This document shows, in pieces, positions 30,238 to 40,441 of a DNA stretch of 64,000 bases; the first letter of the stretch is position 1, and every line of letters begins with the position of its first letter. The notes under the pieces were generated by a model. It was not told the origin of the DNA. It ran no database searches and saw only the letters and a program-made list of their open reading frames with translations. Source of the DNA: Trichomonas vaginalis G3 (taxonomy: Eukaryota > Parabasalia > Trichomonadida > Trichomonadidae); the NCBI RefSeq assembly GCF_026262505.1, contig NC_067206.1, positions 2,818,879 through 2,882,878 of the forward strand, given 5' to 3'. The translations under genes and the position numbers were made by a program.

Positions 30238-32748
30238 ATGAGTGAAGAAAAGACTGATTCATCACTTCTTACACCAGGAGGTGTGTGGACCGACAGAAAA
30301 CCTTCATTTAGAAGGACTCTTGGTTCATTGTTCAGAAGATCAATGTTATTGAAAATTAGAGATATGGGTGTCATTGCATCAGAATTTATTGCAACATTTC
30401 TTGTAGTAATATTGATTGTATTCTGGAACTTTTCAGATAACCCATCGGATCCAATTACCAAAACAGAAATTTTATCATCAGATGAATTATTTGGAAATGC
30501 CGTTTTGAAGTATAATATGGTTGTTGAACTCGGTAAAGGTGGAAACTTGATTATTGGTCCTAATAGTTCGCCATTGTTGCACCAATTAATTAACAGTACA
30601 TGGGGAGCAGCACTCATACCATTAATTGATTTTGATAAGTTAAAAGAAACTGGAAATCTCCAAAAGAGCATTAAAGATTGGGTAAACGTTTCAGAAAAAT
30701 ACCATTGGTTAGATAATAAAGATGAAATCAAGGAATCCATTAAGGAATCGGATAGTTTTACAACAGGAATTTGGTGAGATAATGCAAATGATGAAAAATG
30801 GTACATGAACTTATCCGCAGAGCTCATAGAGGTTCAAACATCTGTCATTTCATATCCAAATAATCTTGATCTTATATCAGGACTTGCATATCAAGGAGTA
30901 GGCATTGCATTGAATTCTGCAAATGCTATTTTAGCAAAAAATTTAAGTACTTTTATTGAAAGTGATACAGAACTTGATGCCACACAAAAGGAAAACCTAA
31001 AGAAGCTTCTTAATTTCGCGCCAAGTTCGATCAGTGGTTTCACCGTTCCAAAGATCAATACCACAAGAATGCACAGACCTGAGATCACAAACAGTATGCC
31101 AATTAATATGGCCGTCGCAATGTTTGCAGCAATCCCAGTGGTTATTGCAGCTATGCCAGATCTCTCCCTTGTATTGAATGACAAAGAATCACATATGATG
31201 ACTTTCATATATTTAATGGGAGCTAGTGAAACAGCATATTGGATTGTCAATATTATATCCACATTCATCATGTGCTTGATTCCATATATTGTCCTTGACA
31301 TTCTATTTTCATCATGGCTTGCAATGAAAGGAACAGATTTCACAATGCTTCTAGTTTTGTCAATACTTTTCATTTTATCTTACATTATGTTCCAGAACTT
31401 CTTATCTACATTTTTCACAAAGTCCGGATCTGGTCGAGTTCTCACAGTTGTATTCCTAATTCTCATTATTTTCTTCGCTTATCTTAATGCTGTTTACACA
31501 ATGGAGGCAAAGCCTGCTGTCAAGCATATTTTCTCCATAATTCCATTTGTTGCATGGGAACTTGCAATCTCAACTACTTATGAGCAAGTAAGAATTAATA
31601 GGCCACCAGTCAAATGGGGAGATGTTTCCAGTGATAAATACCAATATCCAATTTGGTATGCATTTATGTGGTTAACTCTCGATATATTCATATGGGGCGC
31701 CCTTTTCATATTATTTAATGCAACAAACGAAAGAGGATTTGGCTCACCATTAATTAGATGGCGTGATTTAATAAAATGCCGGTTACAGGTTTCATCTGAT
31801 GTTGAATTAGAAAATATTGAAGAAGATGATGCTATTATTACAGTTGATAAACTTATTAAAAATTATGGAAAGAAAGGTATCAATGCTGTTGATGACGTTT
31901 CTTTCAATGTCAAGAAAGGAGAGATTATAGTCATGATTGGTCCAAATGGTGCAGGTAAGTCATCAATCATTAACGTCATATCTGGAGCAATTCCTGCAAC
32001 AAGTGGATCGATGGCTCTTGGTGATAGTAAACCTTCAACACAATTCAGTTCAATCCAAAATTGCCTTGGAATTGTTTTCCAAGAAAATGTAATATCCAGG
32101 TTATTATCAATCCGTGAACATTTAGAAATCTTTGGCAGAATCAGAGGAATTGAAGAGAAAGTTTTGCAAGATAGTATTGATTTCTTTGCAGATAATCTTC
32201 AGCTTAAGGAAATGTTACCAAATAGAGCTGGTGATTTATCTGGAGGTCAGAAGAGAAAGCTCTGTGTTGCTTTGGCCTTACTTGGTAATCCACCAATAAT
32301 CATGATGGATGAACCAACAGCAGGTGTTGATGTCCAAGCAAGACAGCTTATCTGGAAGTCAATTTCAAACTTGAAGGAATCCACGTGCATTATCACAACA
32401 CATGCATTAGAAGAAGCTGAAGCTGTTTCTTCACGTATGTTTGTCGTTTCTGGTGGTAAATTGCCATTCATGGGAACATCAACTGAACTTAGAAACAAAT
32501 TCAAATGTGGATACGTTCTAAAAGTCGAATGTGAACCAGAAAGCATACCAAAGATATTGGAAACTGCAAAGATGTTTGTTCCAGAAGCATCAATTCTTGA
32601 AGAAAAGGAAGACTCTATTGCCTTACCAGTTTCAGGCAAAATCCCTGAATTGCTAGCATACCTTGATGATAATAAGAATGATCTTGGCCTCGAAGATTAT
32701 TCATTCTCTGTTGAACAGCTCGAAGATGTCCTTATGAGAATTATTTAA
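30238..32748 (+). pseudogene. ABCA-type half transporter with one in-frame TGA
   Basis: 837 codons from MSEEKTDSS. One N-terminal TM helix, a luminal region, a TM block (about 290-510) and an ABC domain: Walker A GPNGAGKSS (about 567), signature LSGGQKRK (about 667), Walker B IIMMDEPTAGVD (about 686), H-loop TTH, and a regulatory C-terminus. Codon 180 (30775-30777) is TGA inside the luminal loop, between TTGIW and DNANDEKWY. A TGG to TGA change (Trp-Trp originally) is the simplest reading. The frame is otherwise clean for 650 more codons. An internal start at 30805 would drop only the first TM helix. It is divergent from the other interrupted ABC gene. Confidence 0.88.
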
Positions 32749-32873
32749 CTTTTAAATATAAATTTGAATAAAAACAATATCTTTTTTTAAATTAGTTGCT
32801 GTTTCTATATAAGTAATCGGTGAGTAAAAAAATCAATTTAAAAAAAAATATTTAATTCGCAAATTCAAAATAA

Positions 32874-33803
32874 TTAATTGAAGCCTAATGATAAAGCATC
32901 AACCTTCCAGTTTGGATATGGGTTAACAAATCTCCATCCGCACTGGCGACTGCGGAGTTTCTCAAATTGTTCCTGAGTTAAGTCGAAATCAAGAGAAATG
33001 TTGCCCTTGATGTTGGCAGGGTTCAAAGACTTCGGAATGACAACTGCATATGGAGAAAGCTTCAGGAGGAATCTGAGATTTGTTTGTGCTGGAGTTTTTC
33101 CGATTTCCTTGGCGACTTCGTTCAAAACAGGATCCTGAAGCAATGGATATCCATATGGGCCTTTAAGTGTGGCTCTTCCAAGGCATGTATAAGAAATCAT
33201 GTACATTTTACGCTGTGTTAAGTAATCGAGCATTGGTTGTTGTTGAAGATACATGTGTGATTCTACCTGATTGCAATATGGTTGGATTTTGACTCCTGGA
33301 TCGTAGCGCATTCTCTCAAGTTGTTCAATTGAAAAGTTTGAAACGCCAATATGCTTAGCAAGGCCAAGATTGTAGCACTCTTCCATTGCCTTCCATGTCT
33401 CCAAGATATCAATGTTCTCTGTGATGATTTTTCCTGTTTCATCTCTTGGAAGGTATTCATCATCCTCGCGAGACTGAAACGCGCAAGCCCAGTGAACAAG
33501 GACTAAGTCCAAATATTCGAGCTTAAGCTCCTTAAGTGTTTTCTTTACATCTTTAACCAAAAGATCTGGTCTGTGCTTTGTATTCCAAACTTTGGATGTA
33601 ATCCAAACTTCTTCACGCTTGACCTGACCTTTCGCGAATATTTCTGAAAGAGCTTCTCCAATTATTTCCTGATTTTTATAGTAGGCCGCACAATCAACAT
33701 GGCGATATCCACTATCTTCTATAGCAGAATGAACAGCTGCCTTCAATGCAGCAGGATCTTCAGCAAGAAATGTGCCTAAGCCGATGCTTGGGATAACTTC
33801 CAT
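32874..33803 (-). CDS. Aldo/keto reductase
   Basis: 309 residues from the ATG at 33803, which follows a TCATTATT initiator-like sequence; a longer frame upstream is rejected. The catalytic tetrad is complete: Asp37 and Tyr42 in HVDCAAYYKNQ, Lys71 in WITSKVW, His104 in LVLVHWA. The phosphate-binding C-terminal motif IPKSLNPANIKGN is present, as expected for NADPH-dependent (beta/alpha)8 barrel enzymes. Length is normal (about 310-320). It reduces aldehydes or ketones in the cytosol; the substrate cannot be told from sequence. Gene ends face the right-hand ABC transporter. Confidence 0.94.
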   Translation of the reverse strand: MEVIPSIGLGTFLAEDPAALKAAVHSAIEDSGYRHVDCAAYYKNQEIIGEALSEIFAKGQVKREEVWITSKVWNTKHRPDLLVKDVKKTLKELKLEYLDLVLVHWACAFQSREDDEYLPRDETGKIITENIDILETWKAMEECYNLGLAKHIGVSNFSIEQLERMRYDPGVKIQPYCNQVESHMYLQQQPMLDYLTQRKMYMISYTCLGRATLKGPYGYPLLQDPVLNEVAKEIGKTPAQTNLRFLLKLSPYAVVIPKSLNPANIKGNISLDFDLTQEQFEKLRSRQCGWRFVNPYPNWKVDALSLGFN

Positions 33804-34206
33804 AATAATGACAAAAATTGAATTATGATGATTGAAAATTGGTGACTTCACAAATCAATGTTATCATACTTAATGTAAAAATTCAAAATAGATGTGCGAT
33901 ATCGATTTTTTGATCGCACTCTCAAATTTTTATTGATGGATTGCTCATCTTGAGTGACCAAATAAGAGAGAAAGTTGTGAGTGAGATAATGTTTGTAGGT
34001 TTATGCGTACTCTTATCTGTTTTTGTACATTAAGAGGTTATTCATATTTGACTCAAATCTAATTTGATCTTATGTGAACGAATACTCAATATGGACATTT
34101 CCTGTATTCAAATTACCTTATCATGGTGATATGAAATATTAAGCGATAACACCTTTTCATGTATAAAAAACAATATAATCTTGAATTTATTCTCAAATAA
34201 ACAAAT
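33804..34206. other. Intergenic between reductase and Pmp-like gene
   Basis: About 400 AT-rich bases. TCATTATT just before the reductase start is the only signal I can name. Confidence 0.5.
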
Positions 34207-36003
34207 TTATAAATTAAAGTTAAACACCATTCTTTTCTCTTCAAACTCTGTGCGGAATGGATCACTGTTATCATTATCTTGTGTTGTAGTCCATAATGGA
34301 TTATCAATTGTAACAGCAAGATCATTTGCACGAATTGAAGAAATAACTGTTTCTTCAACCATTTCGCATGAGCTCTTTGTGTCCTCTTCTTCATTTGACT
34401 TCCTTGAGCGAATGATGAAAAATGCAAGGATTAAACCAATCAAAATGGCACCACAAACACATCCAACGATAATCCATATTATTGATGTCTTCTTTCTTGG
34501 ATTTGCAGCGTTTTGGCCCTCTGTTGGTTTGCTTGATTCAACAGAATTATTCGAAACAGAATTGGTTTCTGAATATGGAGCTTGTGTTATAGGATTGAAT
34601 GGGAATTCTTCATCAATATCGAATTTTACTTTTTCACTATATGGTTTAGTATATTTTGTAATTGGTGTTGCAACATAAGTAAACTTTGTTGGATTTGGAA
34701 TTTCACTTGTTTTATCTACGGCATCATTATTTGGAACCTGTCTGTTTACTTTCTTTGGTCCAACTGTTATAGGCTTTGCAGCTGCATAATCTGTGTTTCC
34801 ATTGCATTTTTCAACAATTGAAGCAGAATTTAATTTTATAAATTCAGTTTCTCCTTTACTTGTTTCGTTTGAGAAGAAAACAATGTTATTCATGTCATCT
34901 GTACTATTAATTCCATTGATGTTATCTTCATATGATGTCCATTTGATACTTCCAACAAATAAAATGTCATTTCCTGTTTTATCTTGGAGACTTACTGTTG
35001 TTCCTGGATTGTTACCTGATATACAGTTATGGTGTGTATAAATTACAGTCTGAATATCTTTTCTTCCTGAATTTGAGTTTGATGCAACGAATAAACCTGA
35101 TCCACCACGATATGAGAAGGTTGGAGCTGGTAAATCTTGCAGTTCATGTAATTGGAGGCCTTTTGATTTGGAAGAAAATGGATTTTCATTTCCAAATTGG
35201 CGATACAAAGAACTCTTAATGAGATTACTATAGATATAGCACTGATATAATTTAATGTTCTCTGTATTTGATATGTACATGCCGGCACCAGCTAAATTTG
35301 CTGAATTCTTTGTAATCAAAGATCTTTCCTGATAAACTTCAAGGGCATGGAAAGCGGCCACTGCGCCGCCTAATTCATAGGCCGCATTATTTCTGAATGT
35401 GCAATCTTGTGTTACTATTTTCATTGCACCTGGAGGTGTTGTAATCAATGAGGGGACAAATCCTTGGTAATAGATGGCTCCTCCATACTTGAAAGCAGTA
35501 TTACCAGAAAATGTGACCTTGTCAAGATAAACAGCTGATGAAAGAGAAGCAATTCCTCCTCCAACACTTGCTTCATTCTTTTTGAAGATGATTGATTCAA
35601 CGTTTTCGCCGCATGTAAGCATTGAGAAAGAGATAAATATGGCTCCACCTATGCCGGCCGCTGATCCTGCACAAAATGCATAATTATTTGAAAATTCTGT
35701 TTTATCATTGATTACAATAGACGAACGATAGAATTCACTTCTCTTTCCACTATTAATTATTGTTCCATGAAGTTTGGTCTCGGTATCAATAAAAACAAGT
35801 TTAGTTTCAGTGTGATTTACATCAAGCTTAACTTCTTGAAATGAGGGAGTTGATTCTTTCTGTATATGAGCATCTATTTGGTCATGTCTGATATAGGATA
35901 AGGCAATTAAAAACATTGATGAAATATGAATTTTAAAAAATTTATGTAGTATTGAAACTAATATTGTAGAACATAGTGTCTCTGATAGTTCTAAAATAAT
36001 CAT
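34207..36003 (-). CDS. Pmp-like type I adhesin (chlamydial polymorphic-membrane-protein repeats)
   Basis: 598 residues (or 569 from an inner ATG at 35916, which gives a short signal peptide MFLIALSY). The ectodomain carries repeated GG[A/G]I blocks with neighbouring FxxN-type sequences (GIGGAIFIS, VGGGIASLS, YGGAIYYQG, LGGAVAAFH, AGAGMYIS), the signature of chlamydial Pmp beta-helices. A Pro/Ser/Thr-rich stalk, a TM helix (IWIIVGCVCGAILIGLILAF) and a 60-residue tail with NPLW follow. NPxW/F-type tail motifs are known in Trichomonas Pmp proteins and may drive endocytosis. It probably acts in adherence. No interruption. Confidence 0.85.
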   Translation of the reverse strand: MIILELSETLCSTILVSILHKFFKIHISSMFLIALSYIRHDQIDAHIQKESTPSFQEVKLDVNHTETKLVFIDTETKLHGTIINSGKRSEFYRSSIVINDKTEFSNNYAFCAGSAAGIGGAIFISFSMLTCGENVESIIFKKNEASVGGGIASLSSAVYLDKVTFSGNTAFKYGGAIYYQGFVPSLITTPPGAMKIVTQDCTFRNNAAYELGGAVAAFHALEVYQERSLITKNSANLAGAGMYISNTENIKLYQCYIYSNLIKSSLYRQFGNENPFSSKSKGLQLHELQDLPAPTFSYRGGSGLFVASNSNSGRKDIQTVIYTHHNCISGNNPGTTVSLQDKTGNDILFVGSIKWTSYEDNINGINSTDDMNNIVFFSNETSKGETEFIKLNSASIVEKCNGNTDYAAAKPITVGPKKVNRQVPNNDAVDKTSEIPNPTKFTYVATPITKYTKPYSEKVKFDIDEEFPFNPITQAPYSETNSVSNNSVESSKPTEGQNAANPRKKTSIIWIIVGCVCGAILIGLILAFFIIRSRKSNEEEDTKSSCEMVEETVISSIRANDLAVTIDNPLWTTTQDNDNSDPFRTEFEEKRMVFNFNL

Positions 36004-36221
36004 AAGTAAAATTCTAACAATTTTTTGGGGATCATTAATTTGAGATGAATTTTCAATTTCTCAGAAATATTGAGAACGATGTAAACAAAAATATTGCTTA
36101 TATATTTATTATATTACTTGAGCTAAATTAAATAATTCAAAAGTCTCATCACATTTTTCAATGCTCGATTTTTAAAAACTGTTTAAAAATGGAGCTTATA
36201 TTGAAATAGTGTAGAGACTAA
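36004..36221. other. Intergenic before the MULE
   Basis: 218 AT-rich bases including the promoter of the minus-strand Pmp-like gene. The MULE duplication starts at 36222. Confidence 0.5.
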
Positions 36222-36231
36222 AAATTACCAC
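36222..36231 (+). repeat. MULE target site duplication, left
   Basis: AAATTACCAC, repeated exactly at 38456-38465 on the other side of the transposon. Confidence 0.85.
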
Positions 36232-36263
36232 GAGAAAGGGACAAACTATCCAGTGTCACTTTT
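36232..36263 (+). repeat. MULE left terminal inverted repeat
   Basis: Starts GAGAAAGGGACAAAC and ends GTCACTTTT; pairs with 38424-38455. Confidence 0.88.
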
Positions 36264-36683
36264 CAAAGGAATAAAAAAAATAATAAAGATGAAATAATAA
36301 CATGAACTCTTATATAAATATAATTTTATCTAAATAGATAAATGAATTAAGCAGTTTACAGTTATATATATTTAATGAGAGACAATATCTAGTTCTATGG
36401 TAGAAATGACTCTTAGACTCAAATAAGTAACACAGATAGAAAGTACTCAGTATAACAATTATATATGTACACTCAAAGTTAGTCGCTGCTAAAATCTTAA
36501 CCTTGCATTTCGGGGAAATCTGACTAATGGCTCTTAGACTTGTTTTGATAATTAATTCTTCAATTATATTATAATTTATAACAAATTTCCTCAAACTATC
36601 TGTATGTCATTCAATTCCCGGCCACTACATTCAATGATGGACCATTTCCTTCAAATTTTGAAATACCTTATTCAATTTGTTGT

Positions 36684-38366
36684 ATGGAGCCCGTGATATT
36701 CAACACTATGGAGCTCCTCCAGTTTGGTATCCAAGAAGAGATAAAAGCTAGCATGGGCTACTCTCAAAAATGCAGGAAAGAATACTCCACGATCGAATAC
36801 AAATGTAAGTATCCACAATGTCAAGCTAAATTCAAAGTCCGGATAATAGATCAAGATAAATATGAACTACTAATCCACTCTGACTCTCATGATCATTCTG
36901 CACCTCCGAAATCAACAAAAACAATATCCTCATTATTTGTCAGAAATTATCTTAAACATTACTTTGAAAACAATATGAATCATGCTACAGCTCAACTTAA
37001 GTGTTTTCAAGACTTAAATATTTCATATACAGACGAAGAGTTACTTTCAATATTTGCACAAGGTCCAGATGCATTACGTAAATTTGCTCAAAGAGCTGAA
37101 ATTGTTTCCAAACGCTTTAGTTCGGATGAAAAAGTTTCTTTAGCTATCTTTGTCGAATCTGTTCAAGAAAGTTGTCCAGAAGATTTAATTGAATTTATCT
37201 CTGAGCCGGGAAAACTAGTTTTTTTATATGCACCTTTCGAAGCGAAGGCCCTTGGTCACCAAATTTCTACGTTTCACATCGATTCAACGTATAAACTTCT
37301 AAGGGCTAACATTCCATTATATGCACTCACAGGAAAAACAGAACATACTATTGTTTTTCCTTTTTTGTATTTCTTTATTTCTCCTGACACAAGCGAAAAT
37401 ATTCAATATTGTGTTTGTCGTTATTTTCAATATATTAATAGAGAACCCGAGATGATAAGTATGGACTGCGCCCCACAAATAGCCGAGGCAATTGAGCGAG
37501 GTATTCCAAACTGTCATATTCTTTGGTGTGGCGTGCATGTCCTTCGCGCCATATTAAGAAAAGCGGATAAGTTTAAATCACGAGACAATTTTGAAGAATT
37601 TTATAATCTAATGAAATTATTAGTATTCGATACTAAAGAAGAATCTCCCGAGGAAGAACAGAACCAAGAAGAAGAAAATCCTAGAGAGGAACCAGCTCAA
37701 TCTCACTTACTTCAAGCAGAAGAAATTGAAGAAGAGGAACAATATGAAGAAGAATTCATCGAAAATGAATTTCAACCTTCTCAAATCTTTTTACCACGAG
37801 AATCTTCTGATGATCCAAACGATTCTGAATTTATTCCAGAAGAAGAAACGTTTGAAACAAGTGAAGAAGTTCCAGAGCACCTCACTCAAGAAGAAGCTGC
37901 AGACCTAGATGCAGTTTATGATCGAATTCTTGAAATTCTTTCCACTGAACCGAAAGCCCAAAAGTACTTCGATAGGCAATGGAGGCATCATTTAGATCGT
38001 TGGAATAAGCGCTATCGCAACGGAGGTGACGCGACTAATAACGTCAGTGAGTCACATTTCAAAGTTCTCAAGCATTCTTATTTCCCAGAGAGAAGGAATA
38101 TTCGATTAGACGATTTTGTTGTTGAATTATACACAACGGTTGTTCCAGCATTATTGATTAAATTTAAAGTTCAATTAATCAATAGTGATAAAGTTGTTCG
38201 TATATTACGAAAAGCTAATGACCATGAACAAATATTGGAAAACAAAAAAGTCGAATGTTTGAAAATGCTTGAAGCAATATATTCAAGTTTGCAACAAGGA
38301 TCAATAGATTCAAATCTTGTTTATTGTACTTTAAAGGTACTTTTAAAAAAGAAACAATTAATGTAA
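36684..38366 (+). CDS. MULE transposase with zinc-finger DNA-binding domain
   Basis: 560 residues, intact. The N-terminal Cys2His2 finger of FLYWCH/WRKY-GCM type lies at about 35-75 (YKCKYPQCQAKFKV, then HSDSHDH). The MULE catalytic core has Asp about 200 (HIDSTYK), Asp about 260 (MDCAPQ) with the CxxH-type WCGVHVLRA block, and Glu about 456 in NNVSESHFK. This gives the DDE triad. Between second and third acidic residues lies an insertion with a very acidic stretch (about 310-410, runs of Glu), longer than in most MULEs. It cuts and pastes the surrounding 2.2-kb element. No partner gene. Confidence 0.92.
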   Translation: MEPVIFNTMELLQFGIQEEIKASMGYSQKCRKEYSTIEYKCKYPQCQAKFKVRIIDQDKYELLIHSDSHDHSAPPKSTKTISSLFVRNYLKHYFENNMNHATAQLKCFQDLNISYTDEELLSIFAQGPDALRKFAQRAEIVSKRFSSDEKVSLAIFVESVQESCPEDLIEFISEPGKLVFLYAPFEAKALGHQISTFHIDSTYKLLRANIPLYALTGKTEHTIVFPFLYFFISPDTSENIQYCVCRYFQYINREPEMISMDCAPQIAEAIERGIPNCHILWCGVHVLRAILRKADKFKSRDNFEEFYNLMKLLVFDTKEESPEEEQNQEEENPREEPAQSHLLQAEEIEEEEQYEEEFIENEFQPSQIFLPRESSDDPNDSEFIPEEETFETSEEVPEHLTQEEAADLDAVYDRILEILSTEPKAQKYFDRQWRHHLDRWNKRYRNGGDATNNVSESHFKVLKHSYFPERRNIRLDDFVVELYTTVVPALLIKFKVQLINSDKVVRILRKANDHEQILENKKVECLKMLEAIYSSLQQGSIDSNLVYCTLKVLLKKKQLM

Positions 38367-38423
38367 AAGATTCAAATAATTTTTTATTATTATTTTATTA
38401 ATTTTTTAAAATAAGGTTAATAA

Positions 38424-38455
38424 AAAAGTGACACTAGATAGTTTGTCCCACACTC
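38424..38455 (-). repeat. MULE right terminal inverted repeat
   Basis: Starts AAAAGTGACACTAGATAG and ends CCCACACTC; inverse of the left repeat with four differences. Confidence 0.88.
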
Positions 38456-38465
38456 AAATTACCAC
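38456..38465 (+). repeat. MULE target site duplication, right
   Basis: AAATTACCAC, same as 36222-36231. It is also the first 10 bp of a 67-bp palindrome. Confidence 0.85.
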
Positions 38466-38522
38466 AGACTATTTCAGAGGATTGAGTTGCCACTCAATCC
38501 TCTGAAAAGTCTGAGGTAATTT
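38456..38522. repeat. 67-bp near-perfect palindrome
   Basis: The left arm AAATTACCACAGACT... and the right arm ...AGTCTGAGGTAATTT are complementary over about 31 bp with one mismatch and a one-base bulge, around a TGCC loop. It can fold into a long hairpin. The MULE insertion interrupted its left border. Confidence 0.8.
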
Positions 38523-38859
38523 GCAAAATTTAATTGAATCGGCGATCAGTCTGTCAAAAATTCAATAACCATTAACAATACATATCCGTGAAATTGAACT
38601 GAATTGACCTTTCATTTCCCAACCATCTAATAATCTGGATTTGAGAAACAATTGATTATATGTACAATAAATATATAAAGTTTTCCTGTTTCATTCCTTT
38701 ATCTTTTCATTATTTTGTCATTTTCATTTTGATGATATTTTTTGCTTAATGCTTTGAGTTAGATTAGTATATTATTGTTGTTTGTGTCGAACAATTGATT
38801 TTATAAATCAGATTACATTTTTTTGAGAAAATTTTCCATTGATTCATGAATTAGGTCAG
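38523..38859. other. AT-rich intergenic region before Maverick 2
   Basis: About 340 bp with no gene. The exact left boundary of element 2 is somewhere near its end; no poly-A run or target duplication can be confirmed. Confidence 0.5.
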
Positions 38860-38865
38860 GTATGA

Positions 38866-38898
38866 GGGGCTTCCAGGGGCTGCGCCCCTTCTAGCCCT
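38866..38898 (+). repeat. Terminal-type GC hairpin, Maverick 2 left end
   Basis: GGGGCTTCC, then an inner stem AGGGGC-TGC-GCCCCT, then TCTAGCCC. It has the same outer stem as element 1's ends but a different, still self-complementary inner stem. A GC-rich stretch of about 60 bp follows at 38908-38960, unusual for this AT-rich DNA. Confidence 0.8.
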
Positions 38899-39105
38899 AA
38901 GAATTTTGCCCAAGACCCAAGAGGAGGACCGAACCCCAGCCGACCAGCCGGTGACAAAACCAAAACCGTTGTTATTTACATCATATTAATGATGTCACTT
39001 TTAAAATGTCACTTTTGTGTCGCTTTTCACAAATTATATATGTTTTCATGTTTTGTCACTTTTCTGTCACTTTTCGGGTAAAAACATTTTTATTATTATA
39101 TATAA

Positions 39106-39933
39106 ATGAATTTTACAAAACCACCGTTACCGTTCTTTGGAAATAAGAGTAGATGTAAAGATATTATATTGAGAGAACTTAAGAAACTACCGAATGGTCT
39201 AACATTTGTAGATTTGTTCGGTGGAAGTTTCTATATATCCCATTTGTGCCATACAATATTCCCAGACTCAAAGATTATATGCAATGACTTCGACAACTAT
39301 ATGGACCGTCTCAAACATATACCAGACACAAACAATATATTGAAAGAGTTAAAAGAAAAGATACCTATAGGTAAGATGGAACGTATACCATTAGATAAGA
39401 AAAATATTGTGAGAGAGGTTTTGAAAAAAGCAGAATATATAGACTGGGATAGTATATCTGCTAGACTATTATATAGTGGTGCTATAAGAGTTCATGACAT
39501 TGAAACACTTATGTCAAAAGTTTTATATCTTAACTATACAAATGTTTTCAAAGAGAACATAGAAAAATATATTGAGGGTATAGAGTTTGTGAGATGTCAT
39601 TGGACAGAGTTGTATGAAAAATATAAAGACAAGGAAAATGTTTTCTTTATAGTGGACCCGCCGTTCTATAACACATGGGATTTTCAATACCAAGTAGACT
39701 GGACTTTGAGAGACTCTTTAGAAACTTTAGACGTTATACATAACCATCCATGCTTTTACTTTACATCCGATAAAAGTGGTTTGGAAACCGTTATGAGATG
39801 GTTAGAGGACATACATGACTATGAGTTTAGATATGACAAGATAGAATATGAGAGAGGTCCTATAAACCGGAGAAAGTGTCACAATAAAGAAATTTTATTA
39901 GTAAGTAAATGTGGTTTGAAATCGGATTGTTAG
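39106..39933 (+). CDS. DNA adenine-N6 methyltransferase (Dam/D12 type), element 2
   Basis: 275 residues, intact, about 97% identical to the 10992-11810 protein. The same blocks occur at the same positions (PFFGNKSR 9-16, FVDLFGGS 34-41, DPPF 184-187). Three extra residues (SDC) at the C-terminus come from a change at the old stop. It is the first gene inside the left end, read inward, and preceded by ATTTTTATTATTATATATAA, similar to other promoters of the element. Likely role: 6mA marking of element or host DNA. The following gene's ATG overlaps its 3' end. Confidence 0.92.
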   Translation: MNFTKPPLPFFGNKSRCKDIILRELKKLPNGLTFVDLFGGSFYISHLCHTIFPDSKIICNDFDNYMDRLKHIPDTNNILKELKEKIPIGKMERIPLDKKNIVREVLKKAEYIDWDSISARLLYSGAIRVHDIETLMSKVLYLNYTNVFKENIEKYIEGIEFVRCHWTELYEKYKDKENVFFIVDPPFYNTWDFQYQVDWTLRDSLETLDVIHNHPCFYFTSDKSGLETVMRWLEDIHDYEFRYDKIEYERGPINRRKCHNKEILLVSKCGLKSDC

Positions 39934-40040
39934 TTTTAGGTTTTTTCCATTGTGTCATTTATTTATTTGACGTGGCAGAAAAGTACAGAGAATATGAAGA
40001 TGAACCAATGCCTGCAAATGTTCAGTATATGTACTCGTAA
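39909..40040 (+). CDS. 43-residue single-pass membrane protein
   Basis: Homologue of 10876-11007: one hydrophobic helix (LLVLGFFHCVIYLF) and a charged tail ending YMYS, with only a few substitutions. It overlaps the methylase 3' end in a different frame. Conserved frame and length in two elements support a real gene. Confidence 0.6.
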   Translation: MWFEIGLLVLGFFHCVIYLFDVAEKYREYEDEPMPANVQYMYS

Positions 40041-40063
40041 GAGATATTTTTATCTAATATTAA

Positions 40064-40423
40064 ATGGACGCACAGAACTTAGCGAATGCACAGCAACCTG
40101 GACAACCAAACCCAGAGAATATTCAAATGAAGTTAGAATACAACTGCAATGGCAAACTATGGTCAAGTGCCAAAGATGTACAAATGCAAACTGCCATGTC
40201 AAATGACGCTGCGTTAGGTTTGCCACCATGGTATGCAAAATATGAGATGGAAAGATTTTTATACAAACCCTGAAGTGGGATATAAACAACTTTATGCAGA
40301 TGACGCGAACACAGGAGTTGACCCAGAATATTTTTTCTACAGAGGAGAAACAGAATGTATGAGCTCCAGTTAAAGAATGCTATGGAACTCAACAGGAAAC
40401 GTAAGAGACTAGGCGGACATTAG
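40064..40423 (+). pseudogene. Frameshifted copy of the 120-residue protein
   Basis: Same start (MDAQNLANAQQ) and end (LGGH) as the intact 10490-10852 gene, with indels near 40124, 40165, 40240 and 40275 that break the frame. A TTTTTATCTAATATTAA promoter-like stretch is kept. Confidence 0.75.
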
Positions 40424-40441
40424 ATTTTTACATATAGTAAA

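Larger units (their letters stand above)
36232..38455 (+). mobile_element. Mutator-like (MULE) DNA transposon, 2224 bp
   Basis: It has 32-bp terminal inverted repeats with 28 matches (core GGGACAAACTATC), perfect 10-bp target duplications and one intact transposase gene. The 420 bp between the left repeat and the gene are AT-rich with no other gene. A full-length frame plus perfect duplications suggests a recent insertion. MULEs are known in Trichomonas vaginalis. Confidence 0.92.

Noticed and set aside
30775-30777. TGA as a selenocysteine or reassigned codon
   Set aside because: Other TGA codons in the window end genes normally, the neighbouring gene has TAA instead, and there is no selenoprotein context.
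38860-38866. Exact left boundary and target duplication of Maverick 2
   Set aside because: No poly-A run is present and the right end is outside the window, so no duplication can be tested.
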